Part shown: in pieces, positions 32,106 to 41,030 of the stretch
How the letters are laid out: each line of letters starts with the position of its first letter
Position numbering within the stretch: the first letter of the stretch is position 1
DNA from: Acidimicrobiales bacterium
GTDB lineage: Bacteria; Actinomycetota; Acidimicrobiia; Acidimicrobiales; Aldehydirespiratoraceae
Direction of reading: 5' to 3'
NCBI GenBank assembly: GCA_029247365.1
Contig: JAQWLJ010000011.1
Location: 18,890-82,889 of the forward strand
Length of the DNA: 64,000 bases
Notes under the pieces: generated by a model
What the model saw: only the letters and a program-made list of their open reading frames with translations
Databases searched by the model: none
Told to the model about the DNA's origin: nothing
Translations under genes and position numbers: made by a program

Positions 32106-33356
32106 TCAAACCCGATTGGCGGCGTCGGCGATACGGTCCTCGGCCATCGCCGCCACCAGTGCCGCCTCGTCCGGGTAGGCGGCAGGGTCGACGCGGTCGA
32201 GCCGGAAGGGTGCAGGGTTGGCGAACGGCTCGTCGCCGAGGATCAGCTGCGACACCAGCTTGCCCATGCCCGGCCCATGGGTGATCCCCGATTCACTGTC
32301 ACCCGCGAGCGCCCACAGTCCATCGATCTCTGGGACCTCACCGATATAGAGACCACCGTCGACGGTGTAGACCGGGGTCCCCTGGATCGACTCGACGTTC
32401 GGGAGGCCTGAGAGGGCGGGGAACACCTCAGCGATTGTCTCCTGCTCCGCGTACTGGGCATCGATCAGCGTCTGCGAGACCGGCCGCTCGTACCCGAACT
32501 CGAGGCCTTCGGCCGACAGTGCCGACACCAGCCGGTAGGCGAAGCTGCCGCCCCACGAGAACGCGCCATGCAGTTCGCGCAGCCACAGGTGGAGCTCGGG
32601 GCACTGGACGGTCGGCGTCTGCGGCGACAGCCCGGCGGCCTCGGAGACAAAGCGGGTCGCGACCATCGGGACCAACGGCAGGCGTCGGTCAACCGACGCG
32701 AGGAGCGCGGCGTTCCATCCGCCGGCCGCCATAACGACGGTGGTCGCCTCGATCATGCCGTCATCGGTTTCGACCCCAACGACTGCGCCGTCGGTGGTCT
32801 TCACCCGTGTCACCGGCGTATCCCACCGAAACTCGACGCCGGTTGCGTCAAGCCGGTCGAGGAGTTCCCGCTGCGCGAGGGCAGTCGTGAGCTGGATGGC
32901 CTCCGGCATCAGCACCCCTCCAGCAACCGCAGCCGGATCGACGGCACCGAGCATTGCCTCGGCAACCTCGTCACGGCCGAGCCGACGGGTGCCGTCCCTG
33001 ACCTCCGGATGCCCAAGGATCCCAGTGGCCAGGCGATCGAGTTCCCCCGTCGTGAGTGCGAGGACCACATTGCCGTTGTGGGCGAACTCGAGGTCGGCCC
33101 CCTCTTCGTGTAGGCGGCGGTAGAACGCCAGGCCGTAGTCCTGGAGCGGCACGGTGCACCCACCCAGTCGACGGTTGTGGTCGGCCCCGAACCGGGCCAC
33201 GAATCCGGCCCCGGCCGGCGTGGTCCCGCCAAGTGGGCCGGCAGCATCGACGATCACGACCTCGCGTGCTCCGGCCTCGACGAGATGGAAGGCAGCAGCA
33301 GCGCCGGCAATGCCAGCACCGATGACGCAGATGGGGCCGTCGGGGACGGACGTCAC
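32106..33356 (-). CDS. FAD-dependent amine/amino-acid oxidoreductase (DAO/DadA family)
   Basis: A 416-residue flavoprotein of the D-amino acid oxidase superfamily. The dinucleotide fold [15 protein letters not shown] is at about 10-24, the E/D for the ribose at about 35 (VIVDAAG), and the C-terminal FAD segment [20 protein letters not shown] near 355-375. Members oxidise sarcosine, glycine, proline or D-amino acids; the substrate is not evident. The GTG at 33356 overlaps the stop of the upstream F420-type nitroreductase gene (GTGA), showing coupling. It ends 10 nt from tRNA-Gly, convergently. Confidence 0.87.
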   Translation of the reverse strand: MTSVPDGPICVIGAGIAGAAAAFHLVEAGAREVVIVDAAGPLGGTTPAGAGFVARFGADHNRRLGGCTVPLQDYGLAFYRRLHEEGADLEFAHNGNVVLALTTGELDRLATGILGHPEVRDGTRRLGRDEVAEAMLGAVDPAAVAGGVLMPEAIQLTTALAQRELLDRLDATGVEFRWDTPVTRVKTTDGAVVGVETDDGMIEATTVVMAAGGWNAALLASVDRRLPLVPMVATRFVSEAAGLSPQTPTVQCPELHLWLRELHGAFSWGGSFAYRLVSALSAEGLEFGYERPVSQTLIDAQYAEQETIAEVFPALSGLPNVESIQGTPVYTVDGGLYIGEVPEIDGLWALAGDSESGITHGPGMGKLVSQLILGDEPFANPAPFRLDRVDPAAYPDEAALVAAMAEDRIADAANRV

Positions 33357-33730
33357 CTGGATCCAGCCTCGTCTGCGTTGCGGGGGCTGAGGGTCACGAT
33401 GTTCAACGCGCCCCGATGCACGGCGGCACTCGTTTCGTGTCGACGACCGCAGTACCAAACGGCGGTGTCGCTCTCGGCTTCGATGTTCTTGAGCCATTGC
33501 GACTCGTCACGCACGGTCGAGACGAGGACTCGGTCACCGATCCGAAAGCCAAGCAGCGGCACCTCACGGGTTTTGCCAGACACACGGCCGGTGTTCTCCA
33601 TGACGACGGCACCCAGGCCAACGGGAAGCGGCGACCCGAGACCAGCCCGAACGAGCGGGCGGACAACCCGGTTCAGCGACCGAAACATCGCCTGCATGGG
33701 ATCGGTGGAAGTCGGCGTGCTTGAGGCCAT
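33353..33730 (-). CDS. Nitroreductase/deazaflavin-dependent oxidoreductase (DDN-like)
   Basis: About 125 residues with a split-barrel fold resembling the mycobacterial Ddn family, which uses reduced F420. Family landmarks are the basic [18 protein letters not shown] segment (about 47-65), [17 protein letters not shown] and the C-terminal W(Y)CGRR..TSAAV. The presence of this family points to an F420-producing actinomycete. The start is the ATG at 33730. Coupled by GTGA to the amine oxidase gene downstream; the 107-nt gap upstream holds the promoter and the end of the old-yellow-enzyme gene, with only a weak TGCTT/AAGCA hairpin in it. Confidence 0.83.
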   Translation of the reverse strand: MASSTPTSTDPMQAMFRSLNRVVRPLVRAGLGSPLPVGLGAVVMENTGRVSGKTREVPLLGFRIGDRVLVSTVRDESQWLKNIEAESDTAVWYCGRRHETSAAVHRGALNIVTLSPRNADEAGSR

Positions 33731-33837
33731 AACTCCAGTCAACCAGACAGGCGGTTGCAACCGGCCAGCCAAGGGTCACACCGGTCTGCTGATCTCAACA
33801 ACTGCTTTGCGAAGCAAGCGAACGTCCTGGCTTCAGC

Positions 33838-34953
33838 TCAGCCCTCAGCTTCGCTGACGAAGCCCTTCCACCCGGCCATGTAGTCAATAAACGCATCGGA
33901 CAGACCTTCGTTGGCGAGGTACTCGCGGCTCACCGGGATTTCGCTGGGAACGAACCGGGAATCTGCCTCGTAGCGGTTCGGGAAGTCGTGGTGCAAGATC
34001 GCGGCACGGCCAAGCATGACCCAGTCGGCTCCCGCAGCGAGAGCCCGTTCGGCGTCTGCGGGGCTGCGGATATTGCCGGCGACCCCGAGCCGCGTCGCGT
34101 CGCGTGGGAGTTCAGTGAACCACGACATCAGTGTGCGGCCCCTGAACGCCTCCTCCTCTGGCTCTTTGAAGACATCCCAGAGCGACAGATCGAGGAAGTC
34201 AATTTTCTGATCCTCGAGGAGCCGTTTGGTTACCTCGATCATCTCGCCGAGACGAAGCCCGAAGCGCTCCGGCGAGAGCCGGACACCGAGGAGAAAGTTG
34301 GGGTCGCACTGCTCGCGAATTCCATCAATGATCGCGAAGAGCATTCGGGCGCGGTTCTCGACGTTGCCACCGAACTCGTCGCTGCGCCGATTGATCTCGG
34401 GACTGAGGAACTGGGCGACGACATAGCCGTGGGCGCCGTGGATCTCGGCACCGTCGAAGCCCGCCTGCTCGCTGCGAACCGCCGCAGCGACGAAGTCGTC
34501 GATGAGTTTGAGAACCTCAGCATGACTGAGCGCGCGTGCACCGGTCGCTTCGTCGGCCGACGGGCACAGCGGTGCTTCCCCGATCAGTTCAGCCGGAGAG
34601 CGCATACCGGCGTGATGCAGTTGCACGACGCTGACGCTGCCCTCCGCGGCAATCCCATCGGCCAAGCGCCGGAGGCCGTCCACGTGCTCATCGCCGAAGA
34701 CGCCGAGCTGCCCGGGGAAACCCTTCCCGAGTGTCTGCACGTGAGCAGCACATGTCATCGTCAAGCCAAATCCGCCCTCGGCCCGCATGGTCAACCAGTG
34801 CTGCTCTTCATTGGACAACACACCATTGTCGTGACTCTGGGAGTTGGTGAGCGGTGCCAGCATGAACCGGTTCTTCATTGTCGGACCTCGTGGGAACGAC
34901 ATCGGGTCGAGCAGTGTGGGCATCGTGTCCTCCACGGTCGCCCGCGTGCTCAT
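33838..34953 (-). CDS. Old-yellow-enzyme family NADH:flavin oxidoreductase
   Basis: A 371-residue FMN TIM-barrel protein. Landmarks are KNRFMLAPLTNSQSHDNG (about 27-44), QLHHAGMRS with the substrate-binding region, the GAEIHGAHGYVVAQFLSP.INRR.DEFGG block (about 168-193) and ADWVMLGRAAI near the C-terminus for phosphate binding. Members reduce activated C=C bonds or nitro groups with NAD(P)H. It is the last gene of a four-gene minus-strand unit: its start overlaps the stop of the nitroreductase gene (ATGA). Its partner functions suggest reductive attack on an electrophilic organic compound. Confidence 0.88.
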   Translation of the reverse strand: MSTRATVEDTMPTLLDPMSFPRGPTMKNRFMLAPLTNSQSHDNGVLSNEEQHWLTMRAEGGFGLTMTCAAHVQTLGKGFPGQLGVFGDEHVDGLRRLADGIAAEGSVSVVQLHHAGMRSPAELIGEAPLCPSADEATGARALSHAEVLKLIDDFVAAAVRSEQAGFDGAEIHGAHGYVVAQFLSPEINRRSDEFGGNVENRARMLFAIIDGIREQCDPNFLLGVRLSPERFGLRLGEMIEVTKRLLEDQKIDFLDLSLWDVFKEPEEEAFRGRTLMSWFTELPRDATRLGVAGNIRSPADAERALAAGADWVMLGRAAILHHDFPNRYEADSRFVPSEIPVSREYLANEGLSDAFIDYMAGWKGFVSEAEG

Positions 34954-35462
34954 CCGTCGAAGCTCCCGTGCGAGACATAGTCGTCCATCGACAGCCGCGG
35001 CGACGCAATGACCGCCGGTGCCTCACCACCCTTCGCCTTGTAGCCAAGCGGGATGTACATGAGTGCTTCGTGGCTGTCGGGGATGCCAAGGATCGGTGCC
35101 ACGTCGGCGACTCGCTGCACCGTGACCGGGCAGGTCGCGAGCCCCTCAGCATGAGCGGCGAGCATCAGGTTCTGCAGGTGGCGACCAAGGTCGAACTGCA
35201 GTCGAATGCTGTCGCTGCGCTCGACACAACCGACCACGACGATCGGCGCACCGTGAATCCACACGGCGAAATCACACGGACCCTTGAGCGCCTCGATCAC
35301 CTCGGGATCGGTAACCACGATCAACCGAACCGGCTGCCGGTTCTTGGCCGACCCGGCCATCCGAGCCGCGTCGAGCACCCGGCCGAGCACGTCGTTGGGG
35401 ACCGGTTGGTCGGTGAAGGCGCGGGTGTCGCGCTTGGAACGGATGGCTGAGAGGACGTCCAT
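34950..35462 (-). CDS. Nitroreductase family protein
   Basis: A 170-residue FMN-dependent nitroreductase-fold protein. Typical are AIRSKRDTRAFTDQPVP (about 6-22, FMN phosphate contact), AARMAGSAKNRQPVRLIVV (about 34-52), DLGRHLQNLMLAAHAEGL and IPLGYKAKGG. Such enzymes reduce nitroaromatics or quinones, or act as dehalogenases (iodotyrosine deiodinase-like). It starts 17 nt after the reductive-dehalogenase-like gene and overlaps the old-yellow-enzyme gene by 4 nt. It could supply electrons to, or act after, the dehalogenase-like protein; this is inference from context. Confidence 0.85.
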   Translation of the reverse strand: MDVLSAIRSKRDTRAFTDQPVPNDVLGRVLDAARMAGSAKNRQPVRLIVVTDPEVIEALKGPCDFAVWIHGAPIVVVGCVERSDSIRLQFDLGRHLQNLMLAAHAEGLATCPVTVQRVADVAPILGIPDSHEALMYIPLGYKAKGGEAPAVIASPRLSMDDYVSHGSFDG

Positions 35463-35479
35463 CCCCGGAGTCTGGCCGG

Positions 35480-36694
35480 TCAGCTCTGTGGCCACCAGTC
35501 CTCGGTCTGGCGGCGAGTACCCCTCCCCTGCCGGGCGTCGATCTTCAACGCCAGCCCAGGCCATCGGCTGGCGATCCGCTGCCAGACCCGGTTCCTTCGC
35601 TGGGTGTAATCGCGGGTGTATGGGCAAACCCGCACACACACCGAGCAATCGCTATTGACCCGGGTCCAGTACGCAAAGCACTTCTCGCCGTCGATCGTCC
35701 ACTTCTCAACTCCGACCAGATTCGACTTGTTGTGACGATCGGTGGTGGGTGGACCGTCGGGGATCGCCTTCGACGGGCACCCCTTCGAACAGGCGTTGCA
35801 GCGCTCACACATCTCTTTCACACCGAATGAGATCGGGGTGTCGTGGGTGAGCGGCAAGTTGGTGAAAATCTTGCCGAACCGCACACTCGTGCCGAACTCG
35901 GGGGTGATCACCAGTCCGTGCTTGCCGTACTCGCCGAGCCCGGCCTGGATGGCGTAGGGCACCGCGAGCGCCGTGTCGTTCATCGATGGGATCGCCCGGT
36001 AGCCGAGGTTGCGGATGTACTGCGCAAGTGTGAGGAGCACGACGGCGTCATGGCTATAGCCCATGCCGGTCGCGGCGCCCGACAACGCCGACGGGGCGGT
36101 GTCGATCAGCGTCGAGTCCATCGCTTGGCCGACGACAATCACCTGGCCGAGGTCGTCGGGCAAGTCGTTGGGCTTCGGCCCACCCGACTGGACCGAAAAT
36201 CGCTCGGTGTACGTCCACCGATGGTCGTAGGCCGCCACGCCCACCAGGTCGGCGCCGGCCGCCCTGGCAGCGTGCTTCACGAGTGTCGCCGCCCGGTCAG
36301 GCGGACCGAGGTCAACCTGCTCGACAGCGCCGTCGCGCAGCATCGACAGCGGGTCGAGGAAGCCATCACGACGATCGCCGTCCTCGTACATCTCGGCGAA
36401 CACGTCAGCGACGTGCCACGTTGCATTGCGGAACGCGTAGTCGTGCTGCTGGTAGCCCTTGGCTGCTCGCCAATCGGCGAGTGGCCGTCGGTAGGTCGCG
36501 TAGAACGCATCGGCCTTGTCACTGTGCACTTCGGGGTCGAAGCGCGACCGACTGAAAACATCATCGACCTGGCTGAAGCGCTCGAAGTCGGGCCCGATGC
36601 AAAAGCCACAGGATGCGTCGGACGCGTCTGCCTTCACCGGGATGCGTTTGCGGTTCCGGGCTCGGAGTTCGGCATCGCCGCGACCAGTGTGCAT
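35480..36694 (-). CDS. Soluble reductive dehalogenase-like corrinoid/Fe-S protein
   Basis: 404 residues. The C-terminal region has two ferredoxin motifs: C296-x2-C299-x2-C302-x3-C306, and C339 followed by C350-x2-C353-x3-C357, the pattern of RdhA dehalogenases and of the tRNA enzyme QueG. The middle (about 185-290) carries LTLAQYIRNLGYRAIPSMND and GLGEYGKHGLVITPEFG, the corrinoid-domain blocks of RdhA. There is no twin-arginine signal and no RdhB anchor gene, so it is cytoplasmic like the aerobic catabolic enzymes NpRdhA and BhbA. It lies within a unit whose four genes overlap or are at most 17 nt apart: TauD dioxygenase, this gene, nitroreductase, old-yellow-enzyme. Substrate unknown. Confidence 0.82.
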   Translation of the reverse strand: MHTGRGDAELRARNRKRIPVKADASDASCGFCIGPDFERFSQVDDVFSRSRFDPEVHSDKADAFYATYRRPLADWRAAKGYQQHDYAFRNATWHVADVFAEMYEDGDRRDGFLDPLSMLRDGAVEQVDLGPPDRAATLVKHAARAAGADLVGVAAYDHRWTYTERFSVQSGGPKPNDLPDDLGQVIVVGQAMDSTLIDTAPSALSGAATGMGYSHDAVVLLTLAQYIRNLGYRAIPSMNDTALAVPYAIQAGLGEYGKHGLVITPEFGTSVRFGKIFTNLPLTHDTPISFGVKEMCERCNACSKGCPSKAIPDGPPTTDRHNKSNLVGVEKWTIDGEKCFAYWTRVNSDCSVCVRVCPYTRDYTQRRNRVWQRIASRWPGLALKIDARQGRGTRRQTEDWWPQS

Positions 36695-37719
36695 CAGTTC
36701 ACCGTCAACCAGAGTCGCAGGAGATGCCGGCGCTCTGCGGGATCGTCGTGATCGACGTACGCGCCCCGCGAGTGCACCACAGTGTGGTTGGAGATGAACT
36801 GAATGTCACCCTCCGACAGCTCCATGTCGAGTCGCATCTCGGGCTCGGCGCCAATCGCATCGAAGGTCTCAATCAACTCCCGCCGCAGCGGGGAGATATC
36901 GACACCGCCATGACGGTCGGCCGACCGCGAGTAATCGGAATGCCAAAACACCCGGAGCATCTCGCCGTCCCACGCGGCGGGCGACAACTCGAATACCGGC
37001 GACTCGCCCTGCGCTTCCTCGTTGCGCCGGTCGATCTGGAATGTCTCGAACAGTTCGGCGGCAAGGTCGGGGCGACGACGGGCAAGCTCGTTGTAGATCG
37101 CCGTCGAGCTGGCGATGCGGCTTTCGCCACCCTCCTTCGCGGTTCGGACGGCCAGCAGGCCGACGATGTCGGCAGCGTCGCAGTGGAAGCGAATGTCAGC
37201 GGCCGTTCGGTAGAGACGGACCAGCGGTCGGTCGGTTTCGCGGTAGTCGATGACGTGGCCGAGCAGCTCGCCGTTGGGGTTCTGGGGCCCGGGCCGGCCG
37301 ATCGCGTGGCCGAGACACCAGTACGCCATGGCCGTCTTCTCGTCGCCCCACTCCCGCACCGGGATCCCGCGCAGCAGCACCACACCGAGACCGTCATAGA
37401 GTGCAGCGCGCCAGCCTTCGACTCGTTGACGGAGCACAGGCAGGTCGACCAATGCATGGTCGATGGCGGCCATGTCGGTGCCGGCTTCCAGGAGCTGGTC
37501 TGCGAGACCCCCAAGGTCGGCGATCTCCCTGTCGGTCAACACGAACATCCACGAGTCAACATCGAGGTCAGCGCCCCGCCACGCCGCCTCGTGCACGACA
37601 GCGCCGTCGGGACGTCCGATCGAAGGACGCGTGAAGTAGCTGATTCGCTGTTCGTCAAAGGTCACGGGTCCGGCCACGGGCTCGACAGTACGCAAGACGG
37701 CAGCGGATGATGAAGCCAT
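36694..37719 (-). CDS. TauD/TfdA-family dioxygenase
   Basis: A 341-residue Fe(II)/2-oxoglutarate dioxygenase of the TauD/gamma-butyrobetaine hydroxylase group. The HxD is in RFHCDAADI (about 150-158), the distal His in NHTVVHSRGAY and the 2-oxoglutarate Arg in RRHLLRLWL near the C-terminus. Its stop codon shares a base with the ATG of the dehalogenase-like gene (TGATG), so they are coupled. The ATG at 37719 is used, but it overlaps the start codon of the divergent VOC gene. GTG codons at 37677 or 37665 would leave a normal promoter gap and keep the whole fold. Confidence 0.83.
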   Translation of the reverse strand: MASSSAAVLRTVEPVAGPVTFDEQRISYFTRPSIGRPDGAVVHEAAWRGADLDVDSWMFVLTDREIADLGGLADQLLEAGTDMAAIDHALVDLPVLRQRVEGWRAALYDGLGVVLLRGIPVREWGDEKTAMAYWCLGHAIGRPGPQNPNGELLGHVIDYRETDRPLVRLYRTAADIRFHCDAADIVGLLAVRTAKEGGESRIASSTAIYNELARRRPDLAAELFETFQIDRRNEEAQGESPVFELSPAAWDGEMLRVFWHSDYSRSADRHGGVDISPLRRELIETFDAIGAEPEMRLDMELSEGDIQFISNHTVVHSRGAYVDHDDPAERRHLLRLWLTVN

Positions 37720-38269
37720 GACCGCAGCACCGCGCCTCACACTCAGCCACTCAACCCGCGCCGCGCGCGACATGGACACGATGGTCGCCTTCTACTGCGA
37801 CGTTCTCGGCTTCCATGTCACCAACCGAGGGAAGGTCAGCGATGACGCCGAGATCACCTTCATTTCGCAGGACCCGAACGAGCATCACCAGGTCGTGCTG
37901 GTGGGCGGGGTTGACAATGACCCGCAATTCATGTTTGCCGACCACCTGGCCTTCCGGGTCGACAGCCTCGACGCGGTTCGTGCGGTGAAGGCCCGTCTCG
38001 AAGAAGCCGGTGTCGAAGGGGTGGCACCGGTCTCGCACGGCAATGCGTGGTCGGTGTACTTCACCGATCCGGAGGGCAACGGCATCGAGTGCTTCACCGA
38101 CACGCCGTTCCATGTCGCGCAGCCCTACCTCGAGGGCCTTCGAATCGAGATGAGCAACAGCGAGATTCTCGAGCACACGCGATCGGCGCTGGCCGACAAG
38201 CCTGAGTTCCAGCCAATCGAGCAATACCAGGCTGCGCTGGAGGCAAAGCTCACGACCGAAGGTCGCTAG
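37718..38269 (+). CDS. VOC-family protein (extradiol dioxygenase/glyoxalase fold)
   Basis: 183 residues. Metal-binding elements of the VOC fold are visible: HSTRAARDMDTMVAFYCDVLGF (about 11-32), HLAFRVDSLD with a metal-type His (about 76), and the terminal Glu in DPEGNGIECFTD (about 120-131). The layout is of the catechol 2,3-dioxygenase-like group; the C-terminal 45 residues extend beyond a minimal VOC domain. It could cleave a catechol or isomerise a ring product. It precedes a cupin, an FAH hydrolase and an aromatic hydroxylase, all compatible with ring degradation. Its ATG overlaps that proposed for the divergent TauD gene. Confidence 0.8.
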   Translation: MTAAPRLTLSHSTRAARDMDTMVAFYCDVLGFHVTNRGKVSDDAEITFISQDPNEHHQVVLVGGVDNDPQFMFADHLAFRVDSLDAVRAVKARLEEAGVEGVAPVSHGNAWSVYFTDPEGNGIECFTDTPFHVAQPYLEGLRIEMSNSEILEHTRSALADKPEFQPIEQYQAALEAKLTTEGR

Positions 38270-38284
38270 TGGAAGACTCAGCGC

Positions 38285-38608
38285 ATGGAACATGACATCA
38301 CCGGTTGGACATTCACCGACGGCGATGAGGTGCCCTGGCAGGAGCTGGGGTCGGGGGTCGAGATGAAATCGCTAGGCATGGCCAACGGTCGCCTGATGGC
38401 GATGTTTCGGTTCGCGCCCGGCTACATCGGCAGCGTCCACGATCACGGGGACGCCGAGTTCACCTATGTGCTCGAGGGCGACCTGATCGCCAACGGCGTC
38501 GAGATGCAGGCCGGCCACAGCTACGCGGCCGAGGCGAAGACCAAACACACCGGCTTCGAGAGCCGGAGCGGCAGCACTGTCATCAGCGTCTTCCAGGTCC
38601 TTGGCTGA
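38285..38608 (+). CDS. Small cupin-domain protein
   Basis: 107 residues forming one cupin barrel. The metal-binding pattern is HDHGDAEFTYVLEGDL (two His and the Glu) and a later His in TKHTGF, as in ChrR-like and RmlC-like cupins. It starts 15 nt after the VOC gene, so the two are probably co-transcribed. It could be a small oxygenase, isomerase or sensor; nothing in the sequence decides. The hairpin at 38615-38633 follows. Confidence 0.8.
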   Translation: MEHDITGWTFTDGDEVPWQELGSGVEMKSLGMANGRLMAMFRFAPGYIGSVHDHGDAEFTYVLEGDLIANGVEMQAGHSYAAEAKTKHTGFESRSGSTVISVFQVLG

Positions 38609-38614
38609 GCACTC

Positions 38615-38633
38615 ACGCTCGTCCGTCGAGCGT
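38615..38633. terminator. Bidirectional terminator candidate
   Basis: ACGCTCG (38615-38621) pairs perfectly with CGAGCGT (38627-38633) around TCCGT, in the 44-nt gap between the convergent cupin and FAH-family genes. The position and 7-bp GC-rich stem suggest transcription ends here on both strands. Confidence 0.55.
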
Positions 38634-38652
38634 TCCTCCAGCTCACCGCGCG

Positions 38653-39489
38653 CTACACGCAGGTATTGCGAAGGACGCCGAGGCCGGCGATCTCGGTCTC
38701 GACGACATCGCCGGGGGCGAGGAACATGCCCTGCATCGCCCCGACGCCTTCGGGGGTGCCGGTGAAGATCATGTCGCCCGGCGCCAAGGTGATCGCCGAC
38801 GAGATGTACTCCACGAGCGTCGGGACGTCGAAGATCAGGTGCGTGGTGTTCGACGATTGTCGGGTCTCGCCGTTGACCCGACAGACGATGTCGAGGTCGG
38901 CAGGATCGTCGATCAGATCGGTCGACACGAGAACCGGACCGGTCGGCCCATAGGTGTCGCGGCTCTTGCCCAGGTCGAAGTGGGGCGGTTTGGCTGCGAA
39001 CTGCAAGCGCCGATCGGAGATGTCCTGGCCGCACATGAGCCCGCCGATGTGGTTCCACGCATCGGCTCGAGGAATGTCGCGGCCTCCGTCACCGATCACA
39101 ACGACAAGTTCGGCCTCGTAGTCGGCCGCGCCGCTTCGCAACTCGATGTCGTCGGTGGGCCCGACGATGCACGAGGTCCACTTGGTGAACACCAGCGGGT
39201 TCTCGGGCAGATCCATGTCGGCCTCGCCGGCGTGGTCGGCGTAGTTCAGACCGATCGCGAAGACGTTGCGAGGCGCAGGAACCGGCGCACCGAAGGTCGT
39301 CTCGTCGACCACGCCATCAGCATCGCGGCCATCGGTCGACGCGGCGATGTCGTGGAGCTCGGCGTGGCGGTCGATCGCCTCCATCGGATCTCCACTGAAC
39401 GAACCTCCGGACGCAGCCGCCAGGTCGTGCCAAGTGGCGCCGTTGATCAGGACAGCGCGGCCGTCGACGGTAGCGAGTCGGAATCCCAT
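38653..39489 (-). CDS. Fumarylacetoacetate hydrolase family protein
   Basis: A 278-residue FAH-fold hydrolase. The conserved core is complete: NVFAIGLNYADHAGE (about 76-90), FTKWTSCIVGP, the metal-binding Glu in DYEAELVVVIGD and CGQDISDR, and then LDIVCRVNG, F.VP.LVEYIS and FTGTPEGVG. FAH-family enzymes hydrolyse C-C bonds or decarboxylate, often late in aromatic ring degradation. AGGAG lies 5 nt before the ATG. It diverges from the aromatic flavin monooxygenase at 39621, and a GGGTGT-A-ACACCC palindrome lies between them; the two may be co-regulated. Confidence 0.87.
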   Translation of the reverse strand: MGFRLATVDGRAVLINGATWHDLAAASGGSFSGDPMEAIDRHAELHDIAASTDGRDADGVVDETTFGAPVPAPRNVFAIGLNYADHAGEADMDLPENPLVFTKWTSCIVGPTDDIELRSGAADYEAELVVVIGDGGRDIPRADAWNHIGGLMCGQDISDRRLQFAAKPPHFDLGKSRDTYGPTGPVLVSTDLIDDPADLDIVCRVNGETRQSSNTTHLIFDVPTLVEYISSAITLAPGDMIFTGTPEGVGAMQGMFLAPGDVVETEIAGLGVLRNTCV

Positions 39490-39538
39490 CAGGTCTCCTC
39501 GTGAGGGTGTCCAGGAGAGAACAGTGTGATCAACAAAC

Positions 39539-39551
39539 GGGTGTAACACCC
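39539..39551. promoter_or_regulatory. Palindrome in the FAH/monooxygenase divergent region
   Basis: GGGTGT and ACACCC flank a single A, a perfect 6+6 inverted repeat in the 131-nt gap between divergent starts (39489 minus, 39621 plus). It carries GT..AC halves as in many GntR-family operators. No regulator gene is adjacent. Confidence 0.35.
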
Positions 39552-39620
39552 AACCACGTCGGGGCCGGCCGACTGCGAGTGAATCGGTGGAGGCGTTGAC
39601 CGAGTACGTTCCGGCCTGAC

Positions 39621-41021
39621 ATGGATGCCGATCTCGTCGTCGTCGGTTGCGGGCCCATCGGGCTCATGGCCGCCATCCGCGCTACCCAGCACGGCCTCAC
39701 GGTGATCGCGGTCGATCGGCTAACCGGCGTCTACCCACTCCCCCGTGCCATCGGAATGGACGACGAGATCCAGCGTTTGTTCGCCACGGCAGGAATGCTC
39801 GACGGCCTACGCGGCTGCTCGACCCCGATGCCAGGGGCTGAGTTCCAGGACCGCCACGGCACACGCGTCATCGGCTACGACATCCCGCCTGACCTCGTCG
39901 GTCCAAACGGTCACCCGCCCGTCATTGCCTTCGACCAACCAAGCCTCGAGCGGCTCATGCGCACCCGGGCCCGTGACATCGGGGTCGAGGTCCGGCTCAG
40001 CACCGACGTCACCGGACTCACCGGCACCACAGTGCACACCGACGGGGGCGACATCATCGGGCGCTGGGTGCTCGGTGCCGACGGCGCCAGCAGCTTCGTC
40101 CGCAAGCACCTCGGCATCGCACTCGAAGACCAGGGCTTCGACGAGTCGTGGGTCGTCGCCGACACGACGCTGCTCGACCCTGAGCTTCCGCTACCTCGCA
40201 ACTGCATCCAGCACTGCGAGCCGGCCCGCGTCATCACGTTCGTCCCCGGCCATGGCACCCGTCGACGTTGGGAGTTCCAGCTGCTGCCCGGCGAAACGCA
40301 CGACGAGATGGGCAGTCACGAGCGGGTTGCTGAGCTCCTGGCCCGTTGGGGTACCAGCACCGAACTGCGGATCGACCGCGTCGCTGTTTACCGCTTCCAC
40401 GCGACCGTTGCGGATCGGTTTCGGGTCGGCGATGTCTTCATCGCCGGCGATGCCGCCCATCAGATGCCACCGTTCAACGGCCAGGGCATGTGCTCAGGGA
40501 TGCGTGACGCTGACAATCTGGCCTGGAAGCTCGCAGCGGTTGCGTCCGGAACCGCCGACGAAGCGTTGCTCGACACCTACGACCTCGAGCGCCGACCCCA
40601 CGCCCGCGGTCAGGTCGAGCACTCCGCCGACGCCGGCCGCTTGATCAACACCATCGCTCGTGGCGGCGAGGCGGCGCTCGAGTCGGGCTACGGCGGCGGT
40701 CGGTCATTCCCCCACCTCGAAGGTGGGTGCATCGTCGGCGACCATCCGCGGGTGGGGCACCCGTTTCCGCAGCCCGTCATCGACGGCACCGGGTTCGACC
40801 CCACGCTTGGCGACGGCTGGGCCGCGGTCACCACCGCTGGCACCGAACCGGACCTGCCTGCGGGGCTGCATCGGGTCGTTGCCGACCCGGCCCACTTCCC
40901 TGGCCTGGTCGAACCTGGCGTCACGGTGCTGGTCCGTCCCGACCGCCATGTCGCGGCGGTGACCAACGACGTGCCCGCCGCGCTCGCAGCGCTCACTGCC
41001 ACTGGGATGCGCTTCGGCTGA
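39621..41021 (+). CDS. FAD-dependent aromatic monooxygenase (MhpA/PheA-TfdB type)
   Basis: A 466-residue flavoprotein hydroxylase. GCGPIGLMAAIRATQHG (about 9-25) binds FAD; GADGASSFVRKHLG (about 154-167, the DG motif) and the GDVFIAGDAAHQMPPFNGQGMCSGMRDADNLAWKL block (about 273-307) are hallmarks of class A NAD(P)H-dependent ring hydroxylases. The C-terminal thioredoxin-like domain of phenol hydroxylases seems reduced. A phenolic or phenylpropionate substrate is likely. It is followed 9 nt later by a PhyH gene and diverges from the FAH hydrolase, so ring hydroxylation and hydrolysis may belong to one pathway. Confidence 0.88.
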   Translation: MDADLVVVGCGPIGLMAAIRATQHGLTVIAVDRLTGVYPLPRAIGMDDEIQRLFATAGMLDGLRGCSTPMPGAEFQDRHGTRVIGYDIPPDLVGPNGHPPVIAFDQPSLERLMRTRARDIGVEVRLSTDVTGLTGTTVHTDGGDIIGRWVLGADGASSFVRKHLGIALEDQGFDESWVVADTTLLDPELPLPRNCIQHCEPARVITFVPGHGTRRRWEFQLLPGETHDEMGSHERVAELLARWGTSTELRIDRVAVYRFHATVADRFRVGDVFIAGDAAHQMPPFNGQGMCSGMRDADNLAWKLAAVASGTADEALLDTYDLERRPHARGQVEHSADAGRLINTIARGGEAALESGYGGGRSFPHLEGGCIVGDHPRVGHPFPQPVIDGTGFDPTLGDGWAAVTTAGTEPDLPAGLHRVVADPAHFPGLVEPGVTVLVRPDRHVAAVTNDVPAALAALTATGMRFG

Positions 41022-41030
41022 GCGCCTACG

